Below are positions 35,190-43,775 of a stretch of 64,000 nt of DNA, piece after piece. The notes under the pieces were generated by a model. That model was not told where the DNA came from and did no database searches. It saw only the letters and a list, made by a program, of their open reading frames with translations. The stretch lies in NCBI GenBank assembly GCA_017536555.1, contig JAFXHE010000008.1, forward strand, positions 94,731-158,730, given 5' to 3'. Position 1 is the first letter of the stretch, and every line of letters begins with the position of its first letter. A program made the position numbers and the translations under genes. Source of the stretch: Alistipes sp. Lineage in GTDB: Bacteria; Bacteroidota; Bacteroidia; Bacteroidales; Rikenellaceae.

Positions 35190-37124
35190 ATGAAACGTGC
35201 GCAGGAGCATAAAGCATACTCCTCCATAGAGGAGATATTGAAACAGTGGTGGGGTTACGATACATTCCGCCCATTTCAGCGTGAGATTATCGAGTCGGTA
35301 CTTGCACACCACGACACTCTTGCACTAATGCCCACAGGTGGTGGTAAGTCGCTTACATACCAGATACCAGCACTTGCGCTTGATGGTCTTACCATCGTCA
35401 TCACACCCCTCATAGCCCTTATGAAGGATCAGGTGGACAAGCTACGCTCAATGGGCATCGCCGCTGCCGCAATACACTCTGGACTCGACCCACACCGCAT
35501 AGAGTTAGCATTAGACAACTGCACGTATGGCGACACAAAGTTGCTTTATGTATCGCCAGAACGCCTTAACACAGAGCTATTTCGCACGCGACTGCGCCGT
35601 ATGAACGTATCGCTTGTTGCCGTTGACGAGGCACACTGCATTTCGCAATGGGGCTACGATTTCCGTCCGTCGTATCTAAACATTGCGCAGATACGCCCAA
35701 TCATCCCTGATGCCACATTTCTCGCACTGACAGCCTCGGCAACAGAGCTTGTTGCAAAGGATATAATGCGCCACTTGCAGTTCCGCGAGCCATATATCAT
35801 ACGCTCAAAGTTTGCGCGTCCCAACCTCTCGTACGCCGTGCGCCAAACCGAGGATAAGTATGAGCAGTTGTTACGCATAGTAGACAATGTCGCGGGCTCG
35901 GGTATCGTCTATGCGCGCACACGTGAGGGTGTCGAGAAGCTAACAGCACAGCTACAACGCGACGGGTACAGTGCGAGCTTCTACCACGCAGGGCTACCCA
36001 CCGTTGAGCGCAGTATACGCCAGGATGAGTGGCTCAATGGCAAGGTGCGTATAATGGTGGCTACCAATGCCTTTGGAATGGGCATAGATAAGCCCGACGT
36101 GAGGTTTGTGGTACACTTCTCGATGTGTGACTCGTTAGAGGCATACTACCAAGAGGCGGGGCGCGCAGGACGCGACGGCAAACGCAGCTATGCGGTGTTG
36201 CTCACATCGGCGGATGATGCCAAGAATATCGCAAAACGCTTCGAGGCGGAGTTTCCACCCATCGACAGCATAAAGCATATATACGAGCGCATAGCCAACT
36301 TCCTGCAGGTGCCAATAGGCGATGGTGCGGACTCCTCGTTTGTCTTTAATATGCACGAGTTCTGCCACCGCGAAAGGCTATTCTCGGGCACGGTCATTAG
36401 TGCCCTCAAGCTACTTGAGGAGAACGACTATATGTCGCTATTGGATGAGCACGACAACCCCGCGCGACTAATGTTTACGTGCAGCCGCGACTCTCTGTAC
36501 AAGCTCAATGTCGGTGGCAACGATATGGATAGAATGTTGAACACGTTGCTACGTATGTACGACGGACTATTCTCTAACTTTAGGCAGATTGACGAACTGA
36601 AGATTGCCGCCGCGTGTGAGCTCTCTATGGAGCGTGTTCACGAACTCCTGAGGATTTTGTGGCGTACACACGTAGTGCGCTACATACCCTCTTCGCGCTC
36701 ACCTATGATACGTCTTCACACCGAGCGACTACCCATTGCCGATATATACATCTCGCCCGAGACATACCACCACCGCTATCGCTCAATACACGAGCGTTTC
36801 GAGAATATGTTGCGCTACACGACAAACACCACCGAGTGCCGCAGCCTGACTATCGAGCACTACTTTGGCGATATGTCAACCACGGAGTGTGGTGTATGCG
36901 ACTTGTGTCTAAAACGTAAACGCGAAGGTATGCGTAGCAGCAGAGCCACCAACAGCATTGAGCAGTCGATACTTAACACCTTGAAACAAAAGCCATTATG
37001 CGTTAAGGAGCTTATGACACTCATCGGCGGGAACGCTACCACAGTAGTCGATACTGTGGATAAAATGCTCAAAAGTGGTAAAATTTCACTTTTAGCAGAT
37101 GGCAAACTGGGAATAATTGAGTAA
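35190..37124 (+). CDS. recQ: RecQ-family ATP-dependent DNA helicase
   Basis: A 644-residue superfamily 2 helicase acting in recombination and replication-fork repair. The helicase opens with GYDTFRPFQREII, then Walker A PTGGGKS (48-54), DEAH (146-149) within VAVDEAHCISQWGYDFRPSY, ALTASA, and motif VI QEAGRAGRDG. The C-terminus carries a winged-helix-like part and a zinc site ending CGVCDLC. A last short helical domain follows, without a clear HRDC signature. I set the start at 35190; the frame is open upstream but the -7 box at 35178 argues against an earlier start. Bacteroidota often encode two RecQ proteins, so this may be the second type. Confidence 0.92.
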   Translation: MKRAQEHKAYSSIEEILKQWWGYDTFRPFQREIIESVLAHHDTLALMPTGGGKSLTYQIPALALDGLTIVITPLIALMKDQVDKLRSMGIAAAAIHSGLDPHRIELALDNCTYGDTKLLYVSPERLNTELFRTRLRRMNVSLVAVDEAHCISQWGYDFRPSYLNIAQIRPIIPDATFLALTASATELVAKDIMRHLQFREPYIIRSKFARPNLSYAVRQTEDKYEQLLRIVDNVAGSGIVYARTREGVEKLTAQLQRDGYSASFYHAGLPTVERSIRQDEWLNGKVRIMVATNAFGMGIDKPDVRFVVHFSMCDSLEAYYQEAGRAGRDGKRSYAVLLTSADDAKNIAKRFEAEFPPIDSIKHIYERIANFLQVPIGDGADSSFVFNMHEFCHRERLFSGTVISALKLLEENDYMSLLDEHDNPARLMFTCSRDSLYKLNVGGNDMDRMLNTLLRMYDGLFSNFRQIDELKIAAACELSMERVHELLRILWRTHVVRYIPSSRSPMIRLHTERLPIADIYISPETYHHRYRSIHERFENMLRYTTNTTECRSLTIEHYFGDMSTTECGVCDLCLKRKREGMRSSRATNSIEQSILNTLKQKPLCVKELMTLIGGNATTVVDTVDKMLKSGKISLLADGKLGIIE

Positions 37125-37135
37125 CTTTGTGGCTC

Positions 37136-37152
37136 GTGAGCCAGAGGCTCAC
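37136..37152 (+). other. Short perfect hairpin between recQ and the exonuclease gene
   Basis: GTGAGCC (37136-37142) and GGCTCAC (37146-37152) enclose a 3-base loop. TAACTTTG lies just upstream at 37122-37129, overlapping the recQ stop. The hairpin would lie at the very start of any transcript from that box. Confidence 0.45.
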
Positions 37153-37170
37153 ACTTACACTTGACAATAT

Positions 37171-37887
37171 ATGGGTTTTCAAGCTACAATAGACAATGAT
37201 AGTGTTGCCGCAATGTCGGCGGCGCGTTTTGATGGCAAGATTGTCATCGTTGACCACGCCGACCAGATTGAGGCGGCTTGCAACGACCTTATGCGCTGTG
37301 ACATCATAGGCTTCGACACCGAGACACGTCCATCGTTTAAGGCGGGCGTAACACACAAGGTGTCACTATTGCAGCTATCTACCGATAAGCGTTGCTACCT
37401 CTTTCGCCTTAACCGCATACGTCTTGACAACCGTATACTTAAGATATTGTGTTCCAAGCGCGTGATGAAGGTAGGTGCCGATGTTGCGGGCGACATACGC
37501 TCACTGCACGCACTACGCGACTTCAAGGAGGAGGGTTTCATTGACCTTCAGCACGAGGCTCCGCGCTATGGCATCGAGGATAAGAGTCTGCGCAAGCTCT
37601 CTGCGATAGTCCTCGGGCAGCGCGTATCAAAGGCGCAACGCTTGAGTAACTGGGAGGCAGGCAAGCTCACCGAACAGCAGTGCGAATACGCGGCGACAGA
37701 TGCTTGGGTATGCATACGTATACTCGAAGCCCTGCGCAAGACGGAGCCTGTTGCCACAGATGAGGACAAACAGGAGAAAACAACAATCACGCAACAACAA
37801 CTACAACAGTCTGAACAACAAGCAGATACACCGCGACATAAAGCACGTCGCAGAAGATACTACCCACACTTTAAACGCAAGGAGTAA
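37171..37887 (+). CDS. DEDDy 3'-5' exonuclease (RNase D/WRN-like)
   Basis: A 238-residue stand-alone exonuclease of the DnaQ-like/DNA_pol_A_exo1 family. The DEDDy residues are D49 and E51 (GFDTET), D108 (ADVAGDI) and Y173 with D177 (YAATDAW). KVSLLQLS and KVGADV are family strands. The C-terminal 45 residues are a Gln-rich then strongly basic tail (HKARRRRYYPHFKRK) that may bind nucleic acid. Position directly after recQ recalls the exonuclease-helicase pairing of WRN, so a repair role is plausible. RNA as a substrate is possible too. Confidence 0.88.
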   Translation: MGFQATIDNDSVAAMSAARFDGKIVIVDHADQIEAACNDLMRCDIIGFDTETRPSFKAGVTHKVSLLQLSTDKRCYLFRLNRIRLDNRILKILCSKRVMKVGADVAGDIRSLHALRDFKEEGFIDLQHEAPRYGIEDKSLRKLSAIVLGQRVSKAQRLSNWEAGKLTEQQCEYAATDAWVCIRILEALRKTEPVATDEDKQEKTTITQQQLQQSEQQADTPRHKARRRRYYPHFKRKE

Positions 37888-37888
37888 T

Positions 37889-39100
37889 ATGAGCAAACAT
37901 AGTAGCATAGCCGTTGTACATCTACGTCGCGGCAAGGAGGAGTCACTGCGCAGATACCATCCATGGGTATTCTCTGGAGCAATAGAGCATATTGAGGAGG
38001 GTGACAACCCACTTGCAGAGGGCGACATCGTGGATGTCGTTACGAAGCAGGGCGAGTTTATAGCGCGCGGACACTACCAGATAGGCTCTATCGCTGTGCG
38101 TGTGCTCACATTCGATAAGGAGTGTATCGACCAGCAGTGGTGGAACAAGCGTGTGATAACGGCACGCCGTCTACGCGAGTCACTCGGTATGTTATCAGAT
38201 GCAAGCACTACGTGTTATCGTCTGATACACGGCGAGGGCGACCTCCTCCCAGGCTTGGTGGTGGATATCTATGAGCAGACAGCTGTTGTGCAGTGCCACT
38301 CGGTGGGTATGTATCGCTCGCGTCAGTCCATAGCCGAGGCTATACACACCGCCTACGGTGACGACATCGTTGCCATATACGACAAGAGCTCACAGACACT
38401 GCCCTTCAAGGCTGACCTCGGAGCTATCGACGGCTACCTATGGGGACGTGCCGCCGAGCGCGACAACATTGTTCTGGAGAATGGCTTGAAGTTCAAAGTA
38501 AATTGGGAAGAGGGTCAGAAGACAGGTTTCTTCATCGACCAGCGCGTAAACCGTGACTTGGTGCGCCAATATTCACGTGGTCGCAAGGTGCTTAACACCT
38601 TCTGCTATACGGGCGGGTTCTCGGTTGCGGCACTTGCAGGTGGTGCGCGCGAAGTTGTCTCTATCGACCTATCGGAGCGTGCTGTAAAGCTCGCCGATGA
38701 GAATGTACGCATCAACTTTGGCGACGATGCACCTCATAGTGCCATTGCCTGCAATGCTGTGGAGTACCTCAAGGATATAGACGACAGCTATGACCTCATA
38801 ATACTCGACCCGCCAGCATTTGCCAAGCACCACAAGGTATTGGGCAACGCTCTGCAAGGCTACAAGAAGATAAATGTGCGCGCTTTGCAGAAGATACGTC
38901 CAGGAGGCATCCTTTTTACCTTCTCGTGCTCACAGGCTGTAAGCCGCGACCTCTTCCGCACAACGATATTTACATCGGCAGCCATAGCGGGACGCAAGGT
39001 ACGCATCATTGGTCAGCTCACGCAACCTGCCGACCACCCCGTCAATATATACCACCCCGAGGGCGAGTACCTCAAGGGTCTGGTTGTTTATGTTGAGTAA
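37889..39100 (+). CDS. RlmI/RlmK-like 23S rRNA methyltransferase
   Basis: A SAM-dependent RNA methyltransferase with an N-terminal PUA domain (LRRGKEESLRRYHPWVFSGAI, about 9-85), a middle domain (GEGDLLPGLVVDIY) and a Rossmann domain: FFIDQRVNR, NTFCYTGGFSVAAL as motif I, ILDPPAFAKH as motif IV. The family includes RlmI, which methylates C1962 of 23S rRNA; that target is likely but not proven. The ATG at 37889 is preceded by AAGGAG, a rare clear ribosome-binding site here, and follows the exonuclease stop by 1 base. Longer in-frame readings would overlap that gene. Confidence 0.9.
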   Translation: MSKHSSIAVVHLRRGKEESLRRYHPWVFSGAIEHIEEGDNPLAEGDIVDVVTKQGEFIARGHYQIGSIAVRVLTFDKECIDQQWWNKRVITARRLRESLGMLSDASTTCYRLIHGEGDLLPGLVVDIYEQTAVVQCHSVGMYRSRQSIAEAIHTAYGDDIVAIYDKSSQTLPFKADLGAIDGYLWGRAAERDNIVLENGLKFKVNWEEGQKTGFFIDQRVNRDLVRQYSRGRKVLNTFCYTGGFSVAALAGGAREVVSIDLSERAVKLADENVRINFGDDAPHSAIACNAVEYLKDIDDSYDLIILDPPAFAKHHKVLGNALQGYKKINVRALQKIRPGGILFTFSCSQAVSRDLFRTTIFTSAAIAGRKVRIIGQLTQPADHPVNIYHPEGEYLKGLVVYVE

Positions 39101-39130
39101 GAGTAATAACCGTAAATAGAATACCTACAG

Positions 39131-39412
39131 ATGAAAAAGATTGTATTAACCATTACCTCTGTCGTGGCACTTACAGCGTGTGGTGCTGGCGATGACAGGG
39201 CAATTATTCTCGATGAGCAGAATGCCTTGAATCTCGCCTACGACAAGAGCTACGAGCTATGCGAGAAGATTACCCAGGCTGCCAACTACGAGGAGTTCAA
39301 AAGTGCGTGCGCCCTTCTTGGTGCCTACGACGAGGCCTTCCGCACACAGATTGGTGGAGAGCCATACCTTATATTCATCGAAGAGTGTAATGCGCTATTG
39401 AGCGACAAATAG
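39131..39412 (+). CDS. Small lipoprotein, family A
   Basis: A 93-residue predicted lipoprotein with lipobox cysteine C17 (ALTACGAG). The mature part is helical. The stretch Y-EEFKSACALLGAYDEAFRTQIGG resembles residues 45-67 of the next protein (EAELRAVEKLASEYEAAYRQAYGG), so the two look like diverged copies. Function is unknown. It starts 30 bases after the methyltransferase; the next lipoprotein begins 8 bases later. Confidence 0.8.
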   Translation: MKKIVLTITSVVALTACGAGDDRAIILDEQNALNLAYDKSYELCEKITQAANYEEFKSACALLGAYDEAFRTQIGGEPYLIFIEECNALLSDK

Positions 39413-39420
39413 TTTATGCT

Positions 39421-40149
39421 ATGAAGAAGATATTTAGATATTTAGCAGTCGTGGCTATTGCCGCCGCAGCGAGCGCGTGTGGTCACGTTACCATCACCAC
39501 ACCCGCCAAGGATGCACACCACATAGAGAGCCTTGCACAGACCATCGAAACCGAAGCAGAGTTGCGCGCAGTGGAGAAGTTGGCTTCAGAGTACGAGGCG
39601 GCTTACCGTCAGGCGTATGGCGGAGCTATGGCTATGAAGTTTAAGAGCCTCGTGGAGCCTATGCTCATCAGCGCAGGCGAGCGTCGTGACGAGTTCCGTG
39701 CTGCCGAGGAGTGGTTGGCACAGCAGCAGGCTACACTTGCAAAGCATATCAACATTATGGAGCGCGCGTGGTGCTTGGAGATTACCACGCCCGATCAGGA
39801 TATAGCGAAGATTGAGGCTAACAACCAGGAGCGCACCGTGCTCGAGGCTAATATCGAAACACTTACCGCAGTCAAGGATGAGTGCTCGATGCGCTACTTC
39901 AACGCCCTCGACACACCCGAGGCAGAGACTCTGCGTGAGGAGTTCGCAAAGGTAAATAGCGACATCGAGAGTGCCGAGCAGGAGATAGACGCCCTCAACA
40001 TCGACAATGAGGTTATCGTACTTGCATACAAGCTACAGCGTGGCGAGGAGCTTATCGTAGCCTGCGACGAGGAGTGCTGCACAGAGTGTGGCGACGCGGC
40101 GGAGTGTGGCGACATTATGGAGTGTTGTGACGATGAGGATGAGGAGTAG
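39421..40149 (+). CDS. Lipoprotein with coiled-coil body and Cys/acidic tail
   Basis: A 242-residue predicted lipoprotein with lipobox C20 (AASACGHV). The body is helical with coiled-coil-like heptads (about 140-200, DIAKIEANNQERTVLEANIETL, KVNSDIESAEQEIDAL). The last 28 residues are a compact Cys/Asp/Glu tail with seven cysteines (CDEECCTECGD, ECGDIMECC), recalling a metal-binding metallothionein-like patch. The first half is similar to the preceding small lipoprotein. Its end overlaps the start of the third lipoprotein. No family recognised. Confidence 0.82.
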   Translation: MKKIFRYLAVVAIAAAASACGHVTITTPAKDAHHIESLAQTIETEAELRAVEKLASEYEAAYRQAYGGAMAMKFKSLVEPMLISAGERRDEFRAAEEWLAQQQATLAKHINIMERAWCLEITTPDQDIAKIEANNQERTVLEANIETLTAVKDECSMRYFNALDTPEAETLREEFAKVNSDIESAEQEIDALNIDNEVIVLAYKLQRGEELIVACDEECCTECGDAAECGDIMECCDDEDEE

Positions 40150-40537
40150 TCTTTGTGCCGTGGTAATGCTACTTACGGCGTGCCATAGCGGAGAGGATAG
40201 CTCGCACGTAGAGAGCACGATAGAGCCACCCTTTGCCACAGTTGCGGAGGCTGGCACGCACTTCAACAATAGATACCGCACACTCGCCAGCGAGTATGAC
40301 GAGCTGCGCCGCGCACGCATCGAGGCATACGCCCTACAAGATAGCGCATCGCGCCACAACGCCCTATTACGCAACGATGCAGCGTGTCACGCCTTTGAGA
40401 GAGAGCTGCGCACAACAGATAGCGCGTGGCAGGCGACAGCGCAATGGTATCTTATGCAGCGCAACGGCAGTTTCACAGAGTTTTGCACAGCGCGCGGCAT
40501 AGACTCCACGGCGGTTATCGCAAAGCTCACTCGATAG
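40133..40537 (+). CDS. Small lipoprotein, third of the cluster
   Basis: A 134-residue predicted lipoprotein with lipobox C17 from the ATG at 40133 (VVMLLTACHSG); the ATG at 40139 is an alternative. The helical mature part (THFNNRYRTLASEYDELRRARIEAYAL) again suggests a coiled coil. The start lies inside the end of the preceding gene, so translation is probably coupled. No family recognised. A strong terminator follows at 40572. Confidence 0.75.
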   Translation: MRMRSSLCAVVMLLTACHSGEDSSHVESTIEPPFATVAEAGTHFNNRYRTLASEYDELRRARIEAYALQDSASRHNALLRNDAACHAFERELRTTDSAWQATAQWYLMQRNGSFTEFCTARGIDSTAVIAKLTR

Positions 40538-40571
40538 TAGGCACAATAAGCGTAGCACCAATTTAGAGTTT

Positions 40572-40611
40572 CGTCTCTTCTATCCAATAAGGACAGAGGA
40601 GACGATTTTTT
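40572..40611 (+). terminator. Intrinsic terminator after the lipoprotein cluster
   Basis: CGTCTCTTCTATCC (40572-40585) pairs with GGACAGAGGAGACG (40591-40604) with a 5-base loop and one mismatch, then a run of six T. It ends the recQ-to-lipoprotein transcript. Confidence 0.92.
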
Positions 40612-40677
40612 GTTGCGCACAATGCCATCCAAACCTATTAAGACTCACCCCTACCACATACTACTTCACAAAAAAAG

Positions 40678-40705
40678 ACCGCCAATGGGAAGCCCCACTG
40701 GCGGT
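40678..40705 (-). terminator. Intrinsic terminator for the PL29-N lipoprotein gene
   Basis: ACCGCCAATGGG (40678-40689) pairs with CCCACTGGCGGT (40694-40705) around a 4-base loop, one mismatch. An A run at 40670-40676 becomes the U tract on the minus strand. Confidence 0.9.
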
Positions 40706-40739
40706 ACTATTTTCAAGAGGTAAAACCTCTAATTGTACA

Positions 40740-43553
40740 TTACTCAGCTACGAGATAGCTCTCCATCTCGAACATCTCAGCCTCGTAGTAGTTACCCTCG
40801 GCATCAGACCAAGTGTAGTACAAGTCATAAGTAGCATTGTTTGCATAACCGTTGTATGAACCATCCCAGTAGCTTGCTACGCTGTCAAGAATAAATGCTA
40901 CACGGCTGCTGCGACCTGCATAAGCAAGCATTGTCTCTGCATCCTTCATTGTAGGATATACAGTTACGCCCTCGGGACACTCGAAATCGTAGTATACATC
41001 CCAGTATATCCACTGGCTCTCGTAGATAACGTCCTCGATAATGGGTGTAGGCTTGGTAGCTGCCCAACGCTCGTCTGTGTTGCGGATAACCTCCAACTCA
41101 TAGGTTACCTCATCAAGGATAACTGTGTTAGAGATTGTGCCATCTGCGAAGCAAGCAACGATAGCGAACTTATAAGTCTTACCAACAGGAATAGGTGACT
41201 CATAAGAGTAGCTTGCAAGAGCTCGGTCGATGATAACAGGATTAGAAACTGCATCGCCAGAAACCTCCTGGTATCTCCAGTCAGTAGAGATAGCCATCTC
41301 GCTCTGGATAGCATCGTTAGACTTACTGCTATAGTAGTTTACATTTACCAAATAGTAACGATACTTCTCAACCTCTGCACCGTCGATACCTGTAAGAGTT
41401 GCAGAGAGTTTACCATCTGCAAACTTATACTCACCAACACCGAGTGTGTAATTTTCGTTAAGCACAGGAGTCTTGGTTGTAAATGCCTGCTGAACGAGTG
41501 TGTAGTTACCAGCAGCATCAACAGCAACCAATACCAAGTACTTTGTCTTACCAGTAGTAAGACCTGAAGTGCTGAGCTCATAGGTATAACCCTCGCTGAA
41601 GTCTGTCTTACACCAAGCACTTGAGATGTGGCTACCAAATGCCTCCTCGCTGTAAACAAACTCTGAATCATACCAAGCAGAGTAAGCTGCAACGATTGTC
41701 TCGGGAACAGTAACAGTAGCCTTGATTGAAGAGTAATCTGTAGTGCCCTCAATAGTTACCTCTGCAGGAGTAGTAGCCTCAACCAAAGCAGATGTAGTGA
41801 AGCGGAATACCTTAACATCGTCGAATGAATAAGTACTCTTGTCACGACCCTCCTCTACAGGAAGAATAGCAAACTCATACTCTGTGTTAGGAGCAAGATT
41901 AACATTCATAGGCCACTCCTGACCATAGTTCATCAACTCATAAAGAGTGTACTCGCCACTGACATCCTCGCGGATAACATTCTGACCCCAATCCATACCG
42001 TAGTCAATCCAATACATAAAGTATGTATCGTAGTATGATGCGTGAGTGTAACCGTACTCAATCTGCTGGTCAATATACTTGGCCTCACTGTAAACAAGCT
42101 GATACTCCTGTGCACCACGAAGAGTAACATTCATTGTAACATCGTTGAATAAAGGCTCTACAACCTCTGCCTTAACAGTGAGCTGCAAGAACTCTGCAAC
42201 CTGTGCCTCATCGTAGAGTGCGTTGTAAGTCACCATATCCATAGGAACTACGAATACAACGAATGACTCACCCTCGTAAGTAGCTGCACCATAAGTAAGT
42301 GCATTAACTACATTCTCAACAGTTGATGTGAATACCAACTCATCAACAACACCCTCCTGGTAAGGAACCTTGTTGTAAGAGAACTGATCAGCCTCAAAGC
42401 CGCTGTATGCGAAGTTCTCATCATTGATTGTCCAGTAATCAATATCATAGCTATTGAATACATTCTGGATGCTACCAGCTCTTACATAATCATCGTAGAA
42501 GCATACGCCGAGAGTCCAGCTTACGAAGTCGGTCTTCTCAACCTGCATCCAAGTCTCCCAATCCATTGTCATAAAGGTCTGAACGAGTGAGTTCTTAACA
42601 GTGATAGCACCATCCTTTGCAACCTCCAAAGAGAGCTCTGCGAAGTTAACCTGCAACTTTGCAACCTTGCAAGCACCAGAAGCGGTGTTGATGTGCAATG
42701 AAACAAGACCACTCTTCTCTGCAGCACCAAGAGCAACAACCTCTGTCTTGGGAGCAGTTACTGTAAGAGTGTTCTCTGCAACAACAGCCTTCCAACCGTA
42801 GGGCTGGTTCATAACCTCAACGTCAGTTACAGTCTCACCTGCCTCGAATGATACGGTCTTGCTCTCGCCAGCCTTAACATAGAGTGCGCCGCGAACATCG
42901 AACTCGATGAGCTCTGCCATAGCAACAACAACCTCTGAACCATCAGCCAAAACCAATGTTACAGTGTTGTTCTCGTTAACAACAACGTCGCTAACAACGC
43001 AAGCCTCTGACTCTGCAGCGATACCTGAATCAACGAAAGTCTTACCGCCGTCAACAGATACCAACAAGTTGCCAGTAGCCTCGTCTACATCGAATACGAG
43101 CTCTGCATCCTCTGCAAATACGGGAACGTACGCGCCGTCAACCTCCAAGAAGTGAGCGAACTCACCGTGGTTGTAAACAGCCCAGTAGTAAACACCGTCA
43201 GTGTGCTGTGCAGGAGCAAGCGTAGTGTTAGTGTCTACAGTATCGCACTCACCATAAACAGTGAATGATGAGCCATCAGATAAGTTAACAACAGTGTTAC
43301 CGTCCAATGTCTCAACAGAGAGGACAACAGTCTTGCCGTTGATCAATGCTGTAAGAGCATCAACCTCCTGCTGGAGTGCCTCCTCAAGTGCAGCAACGCG
43401 ATCCTTCAATGCAGCAAGGTCACCCTTAATCTGCTCGATCTCGTTCTTAATATCGCGGTCATCATAAGAACATGATGTTACCGCTGTAGTCATCATACAT
43501 GCTACCAACGCAACACATACTACTGACTTCAAAGATGTAAAAATCTTTCTCAT
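40740..43553 (-). CDS. Large lipoprotein with DUF4988/PL29 N-terminal coiled coil
   Basis: A 937-residue predicted surface lipoprotein with lipobox C28 (AVTSCSYD). Residues 32-70 form a short coiled coil (IKNEIEQIKGDLAALKDRV) typical of DUF4988, also called the PL29 lyase N-terminal domain. The following 180 residues (GKTVVLSVETLDGNTVVNLSDGS onward) match the rest of that module. The remaining 700 residues are beta-rich, Tyr-rich and Ig/Fn3-like (NLAPNTEYEFAILPVEEG, GLTTGKTKYLVLVAVD, PVGKTYKFAIVACF). No catalytic lyase domain is recognisable, so a binding or structural role is more likely. Its own promoter and leader lie at 43604-43771. Confidence 0.8.
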   Translation of the reverse strand: MRKIFTSLKSVVCVALVACMMTTAVTSCSYDDRDIKNEIEQIKGDLAALKDRVAALEEALQQEVDALTALINGKTVVLSVETLDGNTVVNLSDGSSFTVYGECDTVDTNTTLAPAQHTDGVYYWAVYNHGEFAHFLEVDGAYVPVFAEDAELVFDVDEATGNLLVSVDGGKTFVDSGIAAESEACVVSDVVVNENNTVTLVLADGSEVVVAMAELIEFDVRGALYVKAGESKTVSFEAGETVTDVEVMNQPYGWKAVVAENTLTVTAPKTEVVALGAAEKSGLVSLHINTASGACKVAKLQVNFAELSLEVAKDGAITVKNSLVQTFMTMDWETWMQVEKTDFVSWTLGVCFYDDYVRAGSIQNVFNSYDIDYWTINDENFAYSGFEADQFSYNKVPYQEGVVDELVFTSTVENVVNALTYGAATYEGESFVVFVVPMDMVTYNALYDEAQVAEFLQLTVKAEVVEPLFNDVTMNVTLRGAQEYQLVYSEAKYIDQQIEYGYTHASYYDTYFMYWIDYGMDWGQNVIREDVSGEYTLYELMNYGQEWPMNVNLAPNTEYEFAILPVEEGRDKSTYSFDDVKVFRFTTSALVEATTPAEVTIEGTTDYSSIKATVTVPETIVAAYSAWYDSEFVYSEEAFGSHISSAWCKTDFSEGYTYELSTSGLTTGKTKYLVLVAVDAAGNYTLVQQAFTTKTPVLNENYTLGVGEYKFADGKLSATLTGIDGAEVEKYRYYLVNVNYYSSKSNDAIQSEMAISTDWRYQEVSGDAVSNPVIIDRALASYSYESPIPVGKTYKFAIVACFADGTISNTVILDEVTYELEVIRNTDERWAATKPTPIIEDVIYESQWIYWDVYYDFECPEGVTVYPTMKDAETMLAYAGRSSRVAFILDSVASYWDGSYNGYANNATYDLYYTWSDAEGNYYEAEMFEMESYLVAE

Positions 43554-43603
43554 AGTGGTTAATAATTAGTTAGTAAAATAAGTAATTTCTATATTTGCCA
43601 CTC

Positions 43604-43631
43604 ATCCCGAACCTCTTGCGAGGCTCGGGAT
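43604..43631 (-). other. Hairpin in the long 5' leader of the PL29-N lipoprotein gene
   Basis: ATCCCGA-a-CCTC pairs with GAGG-c-TCGGGAT around TTGC, one mismatch. With transcription starting near 43733 it would lie about 50 bases before the ATG in a leader of about 180 bases. No T run follows in the minus direction, so it is not an ordinary terminator. Confidence 0.6.
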
Positions 43632-43739
43632 TTGCGGTTAGGGTCATTAAGAATTTATGCCGTTTGCATCGTACTTATTTAGCGCGGAAAGCATCCAGCG
43701 ATACGACGTCTGCTCCTACATATAATGCGTTAGCATCAA

Positions 43740-43771
43740 CAAAGATAGGCAAAAAAATCTTAAAATGCAAG
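43740..43771 (-). promoter_or_regulatory. Bacteroides-type promoter for the PL29-N lipoprotein gene
   Basis: On the minus strand, CTTG (43771-43768) and TATCTTTG (43747-43740) are 20 bases apart. The site lies just after the stop of the preceding minus-strand gene (43776). The start would be near 43733. Confidence 0.65.
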
Positions 43772-43775
43772 TTTT

